Origin: Streptomyces koelreuteriae
Lineage (GTDB): Bacteria > Actinomycetota > Actinomycetes > Streptomycetales > Streptomycetaceae
Assembly: GCF_018604545.1 (NCBI RefSeq)
Contig: NZ_CP075896.1
Span: forward strand, 3,596,001-3,660,000
Reading direction: 5' to 3'
Length of the DNA stretch: 64,000 nucleotides
The notes under the pieces are model-generated. The model ran no database searches and was not told the DNA's origin. It saw only the letters and a list, made by a program, of their open reading frames with translations. The first letter of the stretch is position 1, and every line of letters starts with the position of its first letter. Positions 44,879-53,309 of this stretch are shown in pieces. Made by a program: the position numbers and the translations under genes.

Positions 44879-45736
44879 ATGGACAAGACGAAGTACAAAT
44901 CGACGGTCACCGAGGCTTTCAACAATGCCGCGGCGACTTATGACCAGTTGGGCGTCGAGTTCTTCACACCGATGGGCCGGCGACTGGTGGAAAGGGCCGA
45001 TCCGAGGCCCGGGCAGCGTGTTCTGGATGTGGGATGCGGCCGGGGCGCGTCCCTGTTCGTGGCGGCGGAGAGGGTCGGCCCGTCCGGCCATGTGCTCGGC
45101 ATCGACATCGCTCCGGCCATGGTCGAGGAGGCCCGCCGGCAGGCCGCCGCGCTCGGCGCCCGGCAGGTGGAGGTCCGGGTCATGGACGGCGAGCACCCGG
45201 ACTTCCCGCCCGCCTCCTTCGACGTGGTGACCGGAAGCTACAGCCTGATCTTCCTGCCCGACGCTCCCGCCGCGCTCCCCCGGTACGCGGCCCTGCTGCG
45301 GCCGGGTGGCCGGATCGCCTTCACCAGCCCGGTCTTCACGGAGGACACGTTCCCCTTCCTGCCGCCCGTGTTCACGGAACTGATCCCCGAGCGGCTGCTG
45401 CGCAACCTGCCGGCCGACTGGCGGCCGGACGCGCTGAAGCGGCGGTTCAACAGCTGGCTTCAGGACACCGGCGACCTGACCCGGACGATGATCGACGCCG
45501 GTTTCGAGGACGTGGAGATCGCCGACGAGCACATCGATCTGCGCGCGCCGGACGGCGAGACATGGGTCGACTGGTCCCACACCCAGGGAATGCGCTTGCT
45601 CTGGCAGCACCTCCCGGAGTACGAGAACCGGCAGTTGCGCCACCGTCTGACCACCGAGCTGGACCGGCTGCGGGGCGAGGGCCCGCTCCATCTGCCCACC
45701 CCGGTCCGCTTCGTCAGCGCGTCGATCGCGGACTGA
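44879..45736 (+). CDS. aklanonic acid methyltransferase (DnrC/AknG-like)
   Basis: 285-residue SAM methyltransferase that esterifies the carboxyl of aklanonic acid, a prerequisite for fourth-ring closure. It has the N-terminal AFNNAAATYDQLGVEFF segment, motif I VLDVGCGRGASLF near residue 44, GIDIAPAMVEEARR for SAM ribose binding, and FDVVTGSYSLIFLPD. Length and N-terminus agree with DnrC/AknG. It is divergent from the cyclase that uses its product; the shared intergenic region carries a SARP-box candidate. A strong terminator follows. Confidence 0.92.
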   Translation: MDKTKYKSTVTEAFNNAAATYDQLGVEFFTPMGRRLVERADPRPGQRVLDVGCGRGASLFVAAERVGPSGHVLGIDIAPAMVEEARRQAAALGARQVEVRVMDGEHPDFPPASFDVVTGSYSLIFLPDAPAALPRYAALLRPGGRIAFTSPVFTEDTFPFLPPVFTELIPERLLRNLPADWRPDALKRRFNSWLQDTGDLTRTMIDAGFEDVEIADEHIDLRAPDGETWVDWSHTQGMRLLWQHLPEYENRQLRHRLTTELDRLRGEGPLHLPTPVRFVSASIAD

Positions 45737-45781
45737 GCGGACGGGAGCGGACCGAGGCGGCTTCGGGCGGCCGCCACGGAG

Positions 45782-45822
45782 CACGTGGAGCCCGGTCCAC
45801 CCCTCGGACCGGGCTCCACGTG
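45782..45822. terminator. 17-bp stem terminator between convergent genes
   Basis: CACGTGGAGCCCGGTCC (45782-45798) pairs perfectly with GGACCGGGCTCCACGTG (45806-45822), seven-base loop, between the methyltransferase and the SARP gene. Confidence 0.88.
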
Positions 45823-45825
45823 GTG

Positions 45826-46668
45826 TCAGTAGACGCGCACCGCGCCGGAGGACGACATGCGCACGATGTCCCCGGTGGGCCTGCGGAGGTTGCCCTGCGC
45901 GTCGATCGACTCCGCGTTGAGGATGGAACGGTGCAGCTCCTGGGCCATCGGACCGGGTTCGAGACCGAGATGGTTCACCAGGTTGACCCGCAGGCGCTGG
46001 AAGAGCTCCAGGGCCTGCGCCCGCCGGCCGTTGAGGTAGAGGGCCCGCATGTACTGGGCGTGCAGGCCCTCGTGGTACGGGTTGTCGGCCGTCAGGGCCG
46101 CGAGCTCGGTGAGCACCTCGCGGTACATGCCGAGCCGCAGCTGGGTGTCGACGAGGTACTCCAGGACGACCAGCCTGGACTCCTCGAACTGCTGGCGCCG
46201 GCCTTCGAGGATCCGGCCGGCGACGACGTCCACCAGTGCGGGTCCGCGCCAGAGCTGCAGCGCGCTGGAGAGGGTGGACAGCGCGGTGCTGTCGTCCCCC
46301 GACGACAGCGCCCGGCGCCCGTCCGAGACGAGCTGATGGAACCGGTGGACGTCCAGATCCCCCTGGGTGGTCCGGAAGAGGTAACCGCCGGACCGGGTCA
46401 CGAGGATCTCGGAGGCGACCTGACGGGCGGTCATTCCCGTCGCGGACGCCAGTAACTTGCGCAGGTTGAGGATGTAGGTCTGCAGCGTGGTCAGGCAGCT
46501 GACCGGAGGCTCCTCGTCCCAGAGTTCGCGTATCAGTGACGACACGGGGACCACCTGGTCGGCGTGCACCAGCAATGTGGCCAGAACGCTTCTCATCTTT
46601 GGTGCGCTCGGAGTGTGCAGATCACCTTCGACCTGCACGGAAAGTGGGCCTAAAACACCCAGCTTCAC
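45826..46668 (-). CDS. SARP-family pathway activator (DnrI/AknO-like)
   Basis: 280-residue Streptomyces antibiotic regulatory protein. An OmpR-type winged helix occupies residues ~1-95 (LGVLGPLSVQVEGDLHTPSAPKMRSVLATLLVHADQVV; LRKLLASATG) and the bacterial transcriptional activation domain ~100-250 (NPYHEGLHAQYMRALYLNGRRAQALELFQRLR). The start is GTG at 46666-46668 behind GGGGGAA; longer in-frame starts lack support. It is the only SARP in the cluster and is expected to activate the biosynthetic promoters through the TCGAG-type repeats found at five sites. The 198-base gap to the ACP gene shows no clear operator. Confidence 0.95.
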   Translation of the reverse strand: MKLGVLGPLSVQVEGDLHTPSAPKMRSVLATLLVHADQVVPVSSLIRELWDEEPPVSCLTTLQTYILNLRKLLASATGMTARQVASEILVTRSGGYLFRTTQGDLDVHRFHQLVSDGRRALSSGDDSTALSTLSSALQLWRGPALVDVVAGRILEGRRQQFEESRLVVLEYLVDTQLRLGMYREVLTELAALTADNPYHEGLHAQYMRALYLNGRRAQALELFQRLRVNLVNHLGLEPGPMAQELHRSILNAESIDAQGNLRRPTGDIVRMSSSGAVRVY

Positions 46669-46866
46669 GACGTTCCCCCATAGATCGCAGAAAGCTACTG
46701 GTCTACCGAGCCCCAACGCCTCAGGCGGTTCACAAGTTCCCCACAGGGAGAACAGAATGTCGCCAGAAAGGAAAGCGCTGTCAGCGCCGGAATTTTCGTT
46801 GCGTGGGCAACAAACCGGTTGTGCAATCAACGAACGGCCCTGGTGCGACGGGCGCCGCCGAATGAA

Positions 46867-47121
46867 TCAAGCCACCTTCAGCAGCGTATTCACGACGGCC
46901 AGAAACCCGGCGGGGGTCGTCACCTCGGAAAGATCCTCTTCGGGGATCTCCACGTCGTACTCGCGCGAGACCCGGGCCGCGGTCTCCAGAAGGGCCAGCG
47001 AATCGTACCCGAGGTCTGTGAATTCCATGTCAACTGCGTTTTCCGCGCTGGTTACGGACTCCTCTTCCCCCGCGCACTCACGCAGGATGGCAAAGAGTTT
47101 CTCGCTCGTCAGTGCCGCCAC
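46867..47121 (-). CDS. acyl carrier protein of the type II PKS
   Basis: 84-residue ACP; the phosphopantetheine serine is S41 in DLGYDSLALLE. The start is the GTG at 47119-47121 with GGGGAGGAAGAA before it, giving normal ACP length; the longer frame to 47271 has no ribosome binding site and adds unrelated residues. It lies far from KS-alpha/beta (26 kb) but is the only ACP seen, so it must serve this synthase. Directly upstream is the best SARP-box array in the window. Confidence 0.95.
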   Translation of the reverse strand: MAALTSEKLFAILRECAGEEESVTSAENAVDMEFTDLGYDSLALLETAARVSREYDVEIPEEDLSEVTTPAGFLAVVNTLLKVA

Positions 47122-47231
47122 GACGGTTCTTCCTCCCCTTGCGGTCGATACCTCTCGTTCCTTCGGTGCCAGGCCGTCAGGGTCAACAACGGCCATGAAG
47201 TGCACCCTATGCAGGTTTGGAAGGAACAGAC

Positions 47232-47260
47232 TCGAGAACCGATCGAGCGGACTTGAACAG
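47232..47260. promoter_or_regulatory. three-heptamer SARP box between ACP and rmlA genes
   Basis: TCGAGAA (47232), TCGAGCG (47243) and TGAACAG (47254) stand at exact 11-bp steps, the spacing typical of DnrI/ActII-4 sites. The ACP gene leads left and the thymidylyltransferase gene leads right. Confidence 0.7.
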
Positions 47261-47376
47261 AAGGTGACCATGGCGGTCTCACCTCGTATCGCGGTCGATA
47301 TCGGCGGGGCGATTGTTGTCCGCCGGGAGACTCCCGGCCTACTGTCGCGGAGAATGCCCAGACTAAGGAGGAGCCA

Positions 47377-48252
47377 GTGAAAGGAATTGTGCTGGCAGGC
47401 GGCTATGGCAGCCGTTTACACCCGATCACCCTGGCTGTTTCGAAGCAGTTGCTTCCCGTCAACGACAAGCCGTTGATCTACTACCCTCTGTCGGCGCTGA
47501 TGCTGGCCGACGTCCGGGACATCCTCATCATCGCCCTGCCCGGCGACATCCCTCAGCTGCGCCAACTGCTGGGCGACGGCAGCCACTTGGGGATCTCCCT
47601 GACCTACGCCGAACAGCCCGTTCCCAATGGACTGGCGCAGGCGTTCCTCACCGGGGCCGACCACATCGGCGACGACTCGGTCGCCCTCGTCCTCGGTGAC
47701 AACATCTTCCACGGAAACGGTTTCTACGATCTCCTGGACGTGCACTCCCGGGACCTCGACGGCTGTGTCCTCTTCGGATATCCGGTCACCGATCCCGAGC
47801 GCTACGGCGTGGGCGAGGTCGACGAATCAGGCCGGCTCGTCTCCCTGGAGGAGAAGCCCGAAAAACCCCGCTCGAATCTCGCCATCACCGGGCTCTATCT
47901 CTACGACAACGACGTCGTGGAGATCGCCCGCGGAATACGCCCGTCGGCCCGCGGCGAACTGGAAATCACCGACGTCAACCGGACCTATCTCGAACAGGGC
48001 CGAGCCAAACTCGTCACCTTCGGCCGCGGTTTCGCCTGGCTCGACGCCGGCACCCCGCAGTCCCTCCTCCAGGCCGGCCAGTACGTCCAGACCCTGGAGG
48101 ACCGCCAGGGCGTCCGCATCGCCTGTCTCGAAGAAGTCGCCCTGCGCATGGGCTTCATCGACGCCGACGCCTGCCACCGCCTCGGGGCGAAACTGTCCCG
48201 CTCGGGATACGGCGAGTACGTCATGGCGGTGGCGAACGAACTGAGCGTGTGA
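47377..48252 (+). CDS. rmlA: glucose-1-phosphate thymidylyltransferase
   Basis: 291-residue nucleotidyltransferase making dTDP-glucose from glucose-1-phosphate and dTTP, the entry to all deoxysugars here. Signature GIVLAGGYGSRLHPIT at the N-terminus, QLLPVNDKPLIYYPLS, GDNIFHGNGF and EEKPEKPRSN are all family blocks. It starts at the first codon of the motif with AAGGAGGAGCCA upstream. DnmL and AknY are equivalents. It is separated by 33 kb from rmlB, but both belong to the cluster. It is divergent from the ACP gene and probably SARP-controlled. Confidence 0.96.
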   Translation: MKGIVLAGGYGSRLHPITLAVSKQLLPVNDKPLIYYPLSALMLADVRDILIIALPGDIPQLRQLLGDGSHLGISLTYAEQPVPNGLAQAFLTGADHIGDDSVALVLGDNIFHGNGFYDLLDVHSRDLDGCVLFGYPVTDPERYGVGEVDESGRLVSLEEKPEKPRSNLAITGLYLYDNDVVEIARGIRPSARGELEITDVNRTYLEQGRAKLVTFGRGFAWLDAGTPQSLLQAGQYVQTLEDRQGVRIACLEEVALRMGFIDADACHRLGAKLSRSGYGEYVMAVANELSV

Positions 48253-48281
48253 CCGACCCGGGGCGACAGCTCTGGATCCGG

Positions 48282-48311
48282 TCAGGGCCGGGGGCGCTGC
48301 CCCCGGCCTGA
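48282..48311. terminator. hairpin between convergent rmlA and aldo/keto reductase genes
   Basis: TCAGGGCCGGGGGC and GCCCCCGGCCTGA pair with one bulged G and a three-base loop, 30 bases past the rmlA stop and 16 past the other. Confidence 0.75.
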
Positions 48312-48326
48312 TCTCGTCCCGGCCTC

Positions 48327-49181
48327 TCACTCCCCATCGAGCAGGGCCAGTTGCTCATCGTCGAGGGCGATCTCCCCCGCCGCCATGTTGGCCCGCAGAT
48401 GGGACAAGGAAGCCGTGCCCGGGATGGGCAGCAGAGCCGGGGAGCGGTGGAGCAGCCAGGCGAGGGCCACTTGGGTCGTGGTCGCACCCGTCTGCTTCGC
48501 CACCCGGGCGAGGGCGCTGTCGGGGGCCGGCCGGGCTGTACCGGCGAGCGGCTTCCAGGCGATGAAGGCGATGCCCTCGCGTTCGCAGTGGTCGAGTTCC
48601 TTCTCGTAGCGCCGGTCGTAGAGGTTGTACTTGTTCTGGACGCTCACGATGCGGGCCACGGCGCGGGCCTGCTCGATCTGTTCCACCGTCACCTCGGAGA
48701 GGCCGATGTGGCGGATCTTCCCCTCGTCCTGGAGCTGTTTCAGCGCCCCGACCTGGTCCTCCAGCGGCACCTGGGGATCGACCCGGTGCAGCTGGAAGAG
48801 CTCGATGCGCTCCAGCCGCAGTCGGCGCAGGCTCAACTCCGCTTGCTGGCGGAGGTAGTCGGGGCGGCCCAGCACCCGCCACTGGTGGGGGCTGGGCCGG
48901 ACCTCACCGGCCTTGGTGGAGACGACCAGGCCCGGCGCGTAGGGGTGGAGCGCCGACGCGAGCAACTCCTCGTTGGCGCCGAGCCCGTAGACGTCGGCGG
49001 TGTCGATGAACGTCGCGCCGAGTTCCACCGCGCACCGTGCCACCTCGGCGGCCTTGTCCGGCCGGGTCGGCGGGCCCCAGTGGTGGGGTCCCGTCAGCCG
49101 GAGCGCCCCGAAGCCGAGCCGGCCCACGGTGAGGTCGCCTCCCAGGGTGATGTGTGTACCGACGGCTCGGCCGGGTCGCAC
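48327..49181 (-). CDS. aldo/keto reductase
   Basis: 284-residue AKR-family oxidoreductase. The NADPH barrel landmarks are present: the catalytic aspartate/tyrosine in FIDTADVYGLGANEELL, lysine in VVSTKAGEVRPSP and histidine in LFQLHRVDPQVPL. The start is GTG at 49179-49181 after GAAAGGAAACC. It is 26 bases downstream of the AknOx-type oxidase in a likely operon, which suggests a role in sugar or ketone redox adjustment on the product, or simply detoxification; no specific substrate can be given. Confidence 0.88.
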   Translation of the reverse strand: MRPGRAVGTHITLGGDLTVGRLGFGALRLTGPHHWGPPTRPDKAAEVARCAVELGATFIDTADVYGLGANEELLASALHPYAPGLVVSTKAGEVRPSPHQWRVLGRPDYLRQQAELSLRRLRLERIELFQLHRVDPQVPLEDQVGALKQLQDEGKIRHIGLSEVTVEQIEQARAVARIVSVQNKYNLYDRRYEKELDHCEREGIAFIAWKPLAGTARPAPDSALARVAKQTGATTTQVALAWLLHRSPALLPIPGTASLSHLRANMAAGEIALDDEQLALLDGE

Positions 49182-49207
49182 GGTGACGGTTTCCTTTCAG
49201 CCGGGGA

Positions 49208-50824
49208 TCAGGGAAGCCGGACGGAGAGCGGGTGCTGGAAGACGCCGCGGGGGTCGTACTTCGCCTTGACCTTCTGCAGGCGGCGGTATCCGTCCTTGTA
49301 GTAGAGGGTGTGCCAGGGCACGTCCGAGGTGTTCCAGCGCGGATCGGCCAGGTCGGTGTCGGGATAGTTGATGTAGCAGCCGTCGTGGTCGTCGTTCGGC
49401 ACGGGCACTCCGCCGGTGTCGCGGAACACGTCCCGGTACAGCTCGCGGATCCAGTTCAGGTGCACGTCGTCGAGGCCCGGATCCATCCAGGTCGCGGAGA
49501 ACCACGCCTTGAGGATCGAGTCCCGCTGCGGCACCGCGGTGGCCCCGGGCGCCACGGTGTTGACCTTCCCCCCGTACGAGTAGAGGTCCACGGCGCCCCA
49601 CCCCTCGAACGCCGGGTCGGTCAGATGCTTGTGGACGGTCTTGATGCGCTCGGGCGTCCAGGACCGCCTGAGATAGGCGCTCTTCGACTTGTGCCGGTCG
49701 TACCCGCCGGTGTCGAACCGTGCCCCGAGGGTCGCCTGGAGCCAGAGGTCGTCGGTGTGCTCGACGGCCGGCTCCAGTCCGGTCCCCGCGTTGACGGCGG
49801 CGACGTACCGCTCGATCAGCTCGGCCGCGTCCGCCCGCCCGCCGTCGAAGCGGATGTCCAGGGAGATGGAGCCGATCGCGTGGGTGTTGAGGTGCAGGGT
49901 GCTGTAGAGGCTGCCGTAGCGGGCGTCGGCGTGGTTCTGCTCGTACCACTTGCTGAAGTTGGTGACGAGCCGGGTGAACTTGGCCAGGTCGAGATCGGCC
50001 CACGACCAGGTCACATAGGTGGAGCGCAGCCGGGTGGGCGGCTTGGGCAGCAGGCCCGCGGGGTCGTCGCCCGAGGCGCCGGGCGTACGGAACAGATAGC
50101 GGGTGACGATGCCGAAGTTGCCGCCGCCGCCCCCGGTGTGCGCCCACCACAGGTCGTGGTGGGGATCGTCCCGCTCACGGGTGGCGGTGAGGGTGCGGGC
50201 CTTGCCGTTGGCGTCCACCACCACGACCTCGACGCCGTACAGATGGTCGACGACCGTGCCGTCACGACGGGTCAGCGGCCCGTATCCGCCACCGGCGACA
50301 TGCCCGCCGGCCCCGACCTGCGGGCAGACCCCGGCGGGCAGGGTCACACCGTAGTCGTAGAACAGCGTGCGGTAGACCTCGCCCAGGGTCGCCGCGGGCT
50401 GTACGGCGAACGCCCGGTGCTCCTTGTCGAAGTAGACCGCGCGCATGGGCGAGGTGTCGATGAGCACGCGCACGTCGCGGTGGTCGGCGAAGTTCTCGAA
50501 GCAGTGCCCGCCGCTGCGGACCGCGATCCGCTTCCCGGCCGCCACGGCGTCCGTGACGACCTGGTCGATCTGCTTCGGCGTGTGGACCACGTGCACCAGG
50601 TCCGGCGCCCCGACGAAGCGGGCGTTGAATCCCCTGCTGACCAGTTCGCCGTACCGCGGGTCGGCGGCGGCGACCGTCGTGACCGGCGACTCCGGCACGC
50701 ACACATTGGCCCTGGCCCTGGCCCGCGCGGCCTCGGCCGGTGCCGCGGCGGCCCCCGTGGTGGCGACCGCCGCGGCACCGGCCCCGGTCGTTCTCAGAAA
50801 TCCGCGACGACTGAATCCGCCCAT
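49208..50824 (-). CDS. aknOx: AknOx-type oligosaccharide oxidase, bicovalent FAD, secreted
   Basis: 538-residue berberine-bridge-type flavoenzyme. A twin-arginine signal (FSRRGFLRTTGAG, hydrophobic Ala-rich run to ~35) implies export by Tat. H107 (RSGGHCFENF) and C167 (PAGVCPQVGAGGH) are the two FAD-linking residues; Y415 and Y487 (CYINYPD) match the catalytic tyrosines. All four sit exactly 37 positions beyond H70, C130, Y378 and Y450 of AknOx as I remember them. AknOx oxidises the terminal rhodinose of the trisaccharide to cinerulose and then aculose. The enzyme would act after export. Followed closely by an aldo/keto reductase. Confidence 0.95.
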   Translation of the reverse strand: MGGFSRRGFLRTTGAGAAAVATTGAAAAPAEAARARARANVCVPESPVTTVAAADPRYGELVSRGFNARFVGAPDLVHVVHTPKQIDQVVTDAVAAGKRIAVRSGGHCFENFADHRDVRVLIDTSPMRAVYFDKEHRAFAVQPAATLGEVYRTLFYDYGVTLPAGVCPQVGAGGHVAGGGYGPLTRRDGTVVDHLYGVEVVVVDANGKARTLTATRERDDPHHDLWWAHTGGGGGNFGIVTRYLFRTPGASGDDPAGLLPKPPTRLRSTYVTWSWADLDLAKFTRLVTNFSKWYEQNHADARYGSLYSTLHLNTHAIGSISLDIRFDGGRADAAELIERYVAAVNAGTGLEPAVEHTDDLWLQATLGARFDTGGYDRHKSKSAYLRRSWTPERIKTVHKHLTDPAFEGWGAVDLYSYGGKVNTVAPGATAVPQRDSILKAWFSATWMDPGLDDVHLNWIRELYRDVFRDTGGVPVPNDDHDGCYINYPDTDLADPRWNTSDVPWHTLYYKDGYRRLQKVKAKYDPRGVFQHPLSVRLP

Positions 50825-51008
50825 GGCACAACACCCAACCCTTCGATGAGAAACGAGTGGGTGGAACGGCACGATGACGCGTCCCCCCTCACGGCACGGC
50901 CCCCTGCCGTCCGCGCGCGGGACCCGGGTCGAACCGGGTCCTCGACCGACGCGCACTCCCCCGAGCATCGCCGTAGCCGCCGCCTCACCTTCAGGCGTCG
51001 GACACCCC

Positions 51009-51458
51009 TCAGTCCTGTGCGGGCTCCTGTGGCTCCAGCACGATGACGGGGATCTTCCGGTCGGTCTTCTTCCGGTAGCTCTTGTACTGCGGAAAAATCA
51101 CGGTCATCGCCTCCCACAGGCGATCCCGTTCCCCCTCTTCCGCCTCCCTGGCGACCGCCTCGAACGTGTCCGCGGCCACCTGCACTCGCACCCGCGGCTC
51201 CGCCAGCAGGTTGAGATACCAGTGAGGATGATGGTCGGATCCGCCGTTGGACCCGACCACGACGTAGTTGCCCTGATCCTCCCCGTAGATCAGTCCGGTC
51301 CGCCGCAGCGCCCCCGAGCTGCGTCCCCGCGTGGTCAGCAGCAGCGTGGGCTTGCCGTACCAGATGTGCCCCTTCGAACCCTCGCTGGCCACGTATCGAC
51401 GCACATGCGTAGCGACCCAGCCGGTCGGGCTGTCGAGCACCTCGTCCTGTTCGTGCAT
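51009..51458 (-). CDS. deazaflavin (F420)-dependent nitroreductase-family protein
   Basis: 149-residue split-barrel protein of the Ddn/DUF385 family, which binds F420 and reduces quinones, enones or nitro groups. Family blocks: GKPTLLLTTRGRSSGALRRTGLIYGED, NYVVVGSNGGSDHHPHWYLNLLAEPRVRVQV and a C-terminal IFPQYKSYRKKTDRKIPVIVL. The ATG at 51456-51458 is chosen with GGAGTGAGTGC upstream. A copy of the 20-bp palindrome found before drrA lies 40 bases upstream, so it is probably co-regulated with export. Quinone reduction of the product, for tailoring or self-protection, is a reasonable but unproven role. Confidence 0.88.
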   Translation of the reverse strand: MHEQDEVLDSPTGWVATHVRRYVASEGSKGHIWYGKPTLLLTTRGRSSGALRRTGLIYGEDQGNYVVVGSNGGSDHHPHWYLNLLAEPRVRVQVAADTFEAVAREAEEGERDRLWEAMTVIFPQYKSYRKKTDRKIPVIVLEPQEPAQD

Positions 51459-51497
51459 GCACTCACTCCGTCCGTCGGTGGGCACAACGTACCACCG

Positions 51498-51517
51498 GAT
51501 ACTCCAATTTGAGTATC
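51498..51517 (-). promoter_or_regulatory. 20-bp palindromic operator before the F420-type reductase
   Basis: Minus strand GATACTCAAATTGGAGTATC, the most symmetric of the four copies, 40 bases upstream of the start codon. Confidence 0.7.
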
Positions 51518-51524
51518 ACCCAGC

Positions 51525-51558
51525 ACTCCCCCTCAAATCACGTGATTCGAGGGGGAGT
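51525..51558. terminator. 34-base near-perfect palindrome
   Basis: ACTCCCCCTCAAATCAC (51525-51541) is followed at once by GTGATTCGAGGGGGAGT (51542-51558), one mismatch. It lies 155 bases past the aldehyde dehydrogenase stop and can act as its terminator; it also stands upstream of the F420-type gene. Confidence 0.6.
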
Positions 51559-51658
51559 TGTGCTGAGCAACTGCTTCCGGCTGCCCTGACGGACGCGGTA
51601 AGAGCATGCTGCGCCGGGGCGGCCTCACGCAACGAGTTCCGGACACCGGCCGTCGCTC

Positions 51659-51687
51659 TCGACCACGTCTCGAGTCGGCCTCGACCG
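51659..51687. promoter_or_regulatory. three-heptamer SARP-box array
   Basis: TCGACCA (51659), TCGAGTC (51670) and TCGACCG (51681) are spaced exactly 11 bp. The only gene reading away from it nearby is the leftward F420-type gene, 200 bases off, with aknOx beyond; a palindrome lies between. Confidence 0.5.
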
Positions 51688-51713
51688 GCCGCCGGGCGCC
51701 GTGCGGACGGGCT

Positions 51714-53177
51714 CTAGAAGGGGAACCCGCTGCGTCCGTGCTGCACCGAGATCCACTTGGTCGTGGTGAAGGAGTCCAGCATGGTGTCGCCGTTGAGCCG
51801 GCCGATGCCCGAGTGCTTCTCGCCACCGAAGGGGACGATCGGCTCGTCGTGGACGGTGCCGTCGTTCACATGGAACATGCCCGTGTCGATCTGCTGGGCG
51901 AACGCGACGCCCCGCTCGATGTTCCCGGTGTGGACGGCACCGCTCAGGCCGTACGGGGTGTCGTTGACGAGGCGTACGGCCTCCTCCTCGCCGTCGAACG
52001 GGACGAGGAACGCGACCGGGCCGAAGACCTCCTGCTTCAGCAGGGCAGAGTCGGCCGGCACATCGGTCAGCACGGACGGCTCGACCAGGTTGTCGGTGCG
52101 CCCGCCGCGCACCAGGGCCGTGGCGCCCTCGGCGAGGGCCTGCTCGACCACGCCGGAGACGGCGTCCGCCTGCGAGGAGTTGATGACCGGGCCGATGACG
52201 GTCTCGGGGTCGCGCGGGTCGCCCGCCTTGAGGGTCTTCACCTTGGCGACGAACTTCTCGGTGAACTCGTCCGCGACCGACCGGTCGACCAGCACACGGT
52301 TGGCGGCCATGCAGACCTGGCCCTGATGGACGTACCGGCTGAAGACGGCCGCGTCCACCGCGTAGTCGATGTCGGCGTCGTCGAGGACCACCAGCGCGCT
52401 GTTGCCGCCCAGTTCGAGCACGGAGCGCTTGAACAGCCGGGCGCAGACGGTCGCCACGTGCCGGCCGACCGCGTCGGAGCCGGTGAAGGAGATGACCTTG
52501 GGGACCGGGTGCTCGATGAAGGCGTCGCCGATCTCCGCGATGTCGGTGATGACGACGTTCAGCAGACCGCCGGGCAGCCCCGCGTCCTCGAAGATCTTCG
52601 CGACCAGGGAACCGCCGACGATCGGGGTGTTCTGGTGCGGCTTCAGCACCACGGCGTTGCCGAGCGCGAGCGCCGGGGCGACGGACTTCAGCGACAGCAG
52701 GAAGGGGAAGTTGAAGGGGCTGATCACGCCCACGACACCGACCGGCACGCGGTAGACGCGGTTCTCCTTGCCGTCCACCGGCGAGGGGATGATCCGGCCC
52801 TCGGGGCGCAGCGCCAGATGGACCGCCTCGCGCAGGAACTCCTTGGCGAGGTGCAGCTCGAAGGCGGCCTTCAGCCGGGTGCCGCCGAGCTCGGCGATGA
52901 TGGCCTCGGAGATCTCCGCCTCGCGCTCCTCGATCAGGCGCAGGGCCTTCTCGAAGACGCCGCGGCGGGCGTACGGATTGGTCGCCGCCCACTGCTTCTG
53001 GGCCCGGGCCGCGGCCCGGTACGCCTGATCGACCTCGTCAACCGTGGCTATGGTGATCGACGCGAGCTTCTCGTCGTCGTACGGATTGAAGTCGATGATG
53101 TCCCAGGAGCCGGTACCCGGGCGCCACTCACCGTCGATGTACTGCTGTGCAAGGTCGGTGAAGTAGGACGACGACAT
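51714..53177 (-). CDS. aldehyde dehydrogenase (benzaldehyde/vanillin dehydrogenase-like)
   Basis: 487-residue NAD(P)-dependent aldehyde dehydrogenase. It shows ISPFNFPFLLSLKSVAPALALGNAVVLKPH, the SFTGSDAVGRHV cofactor loop, catalytic glutamate in LELGGNSALVVL and catalytic cysteine in HQGQVCMAANRVLVD. The C-terminal PFGGEKHSGIGRLNG is typical. Starts at the ATG 53175-53177. Family members oxidise aromatic or aliphatic aldehydes to acids; the exact substrate is not readable. It seems to lie outside the anthracycline cluster, separated by a palindromic terminator. Confidence 0.92.
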   Translation of the reverse strand: MSSSYFTDLAQQYIDGEWRPGTGSWDIIDFNPYDDEKLASITIATVDEVDQAYRAAARAQKQWAATNPYARRGVFEKALRLIEEREAEISEAIIAELGGTRLKAAFELHLAKEFLREAVHLALRPEGRIIPSPVDGKENRVYRVPVGVVGVISPFNFPFLLSLKSVAPALALGNAVVLKPHQNTPIVGGSLVAKIFEDAGLPGGLLNVVITDIAEIGDAFIEHPVPKVISFTGSDAVGRHVATVCARLFKRSVLELGGNSALVVLDDADIDYAVDAAVFSRYVHQGQVCMAANRVLVDRSVADEFTEKFVAKVKTLKAGDPRDPETVIGPVINSSQADAVSGVVEQALAEGATALVRGGRTDNLVEPSVLTDVPADSALLKQEVFGPVAFLVPFDGEEEAVRLVNDTPYGLSGAVHTGNIERGVAFAQQIDTGMFHVNDGTVHDEPIVPFGGEKHSGIGRLNGDTMLDSFTTTKWISVQHGRSGFPF

Positions 53178-53309
53178 GTGATCCCTCGATCCCTAAGCAG
53201 ACCTCTGATCGCTTCTTCACGATCTGATCACACGTCATCGTACTTGCGTTTGAAGCGAGTTGGAGGAGTCCTTCAGGAGAGTTGAGGAACCTTCAGGAAA
53301 GCTGCCCCT

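Noticed and set aside
47122..47271. N-terminal extension of the ACP
   Set aside because: The extra 50 codons lack homology and would place the SARP repeats inside the gene; the GTG at 47121 has a strong ribosome binding site.
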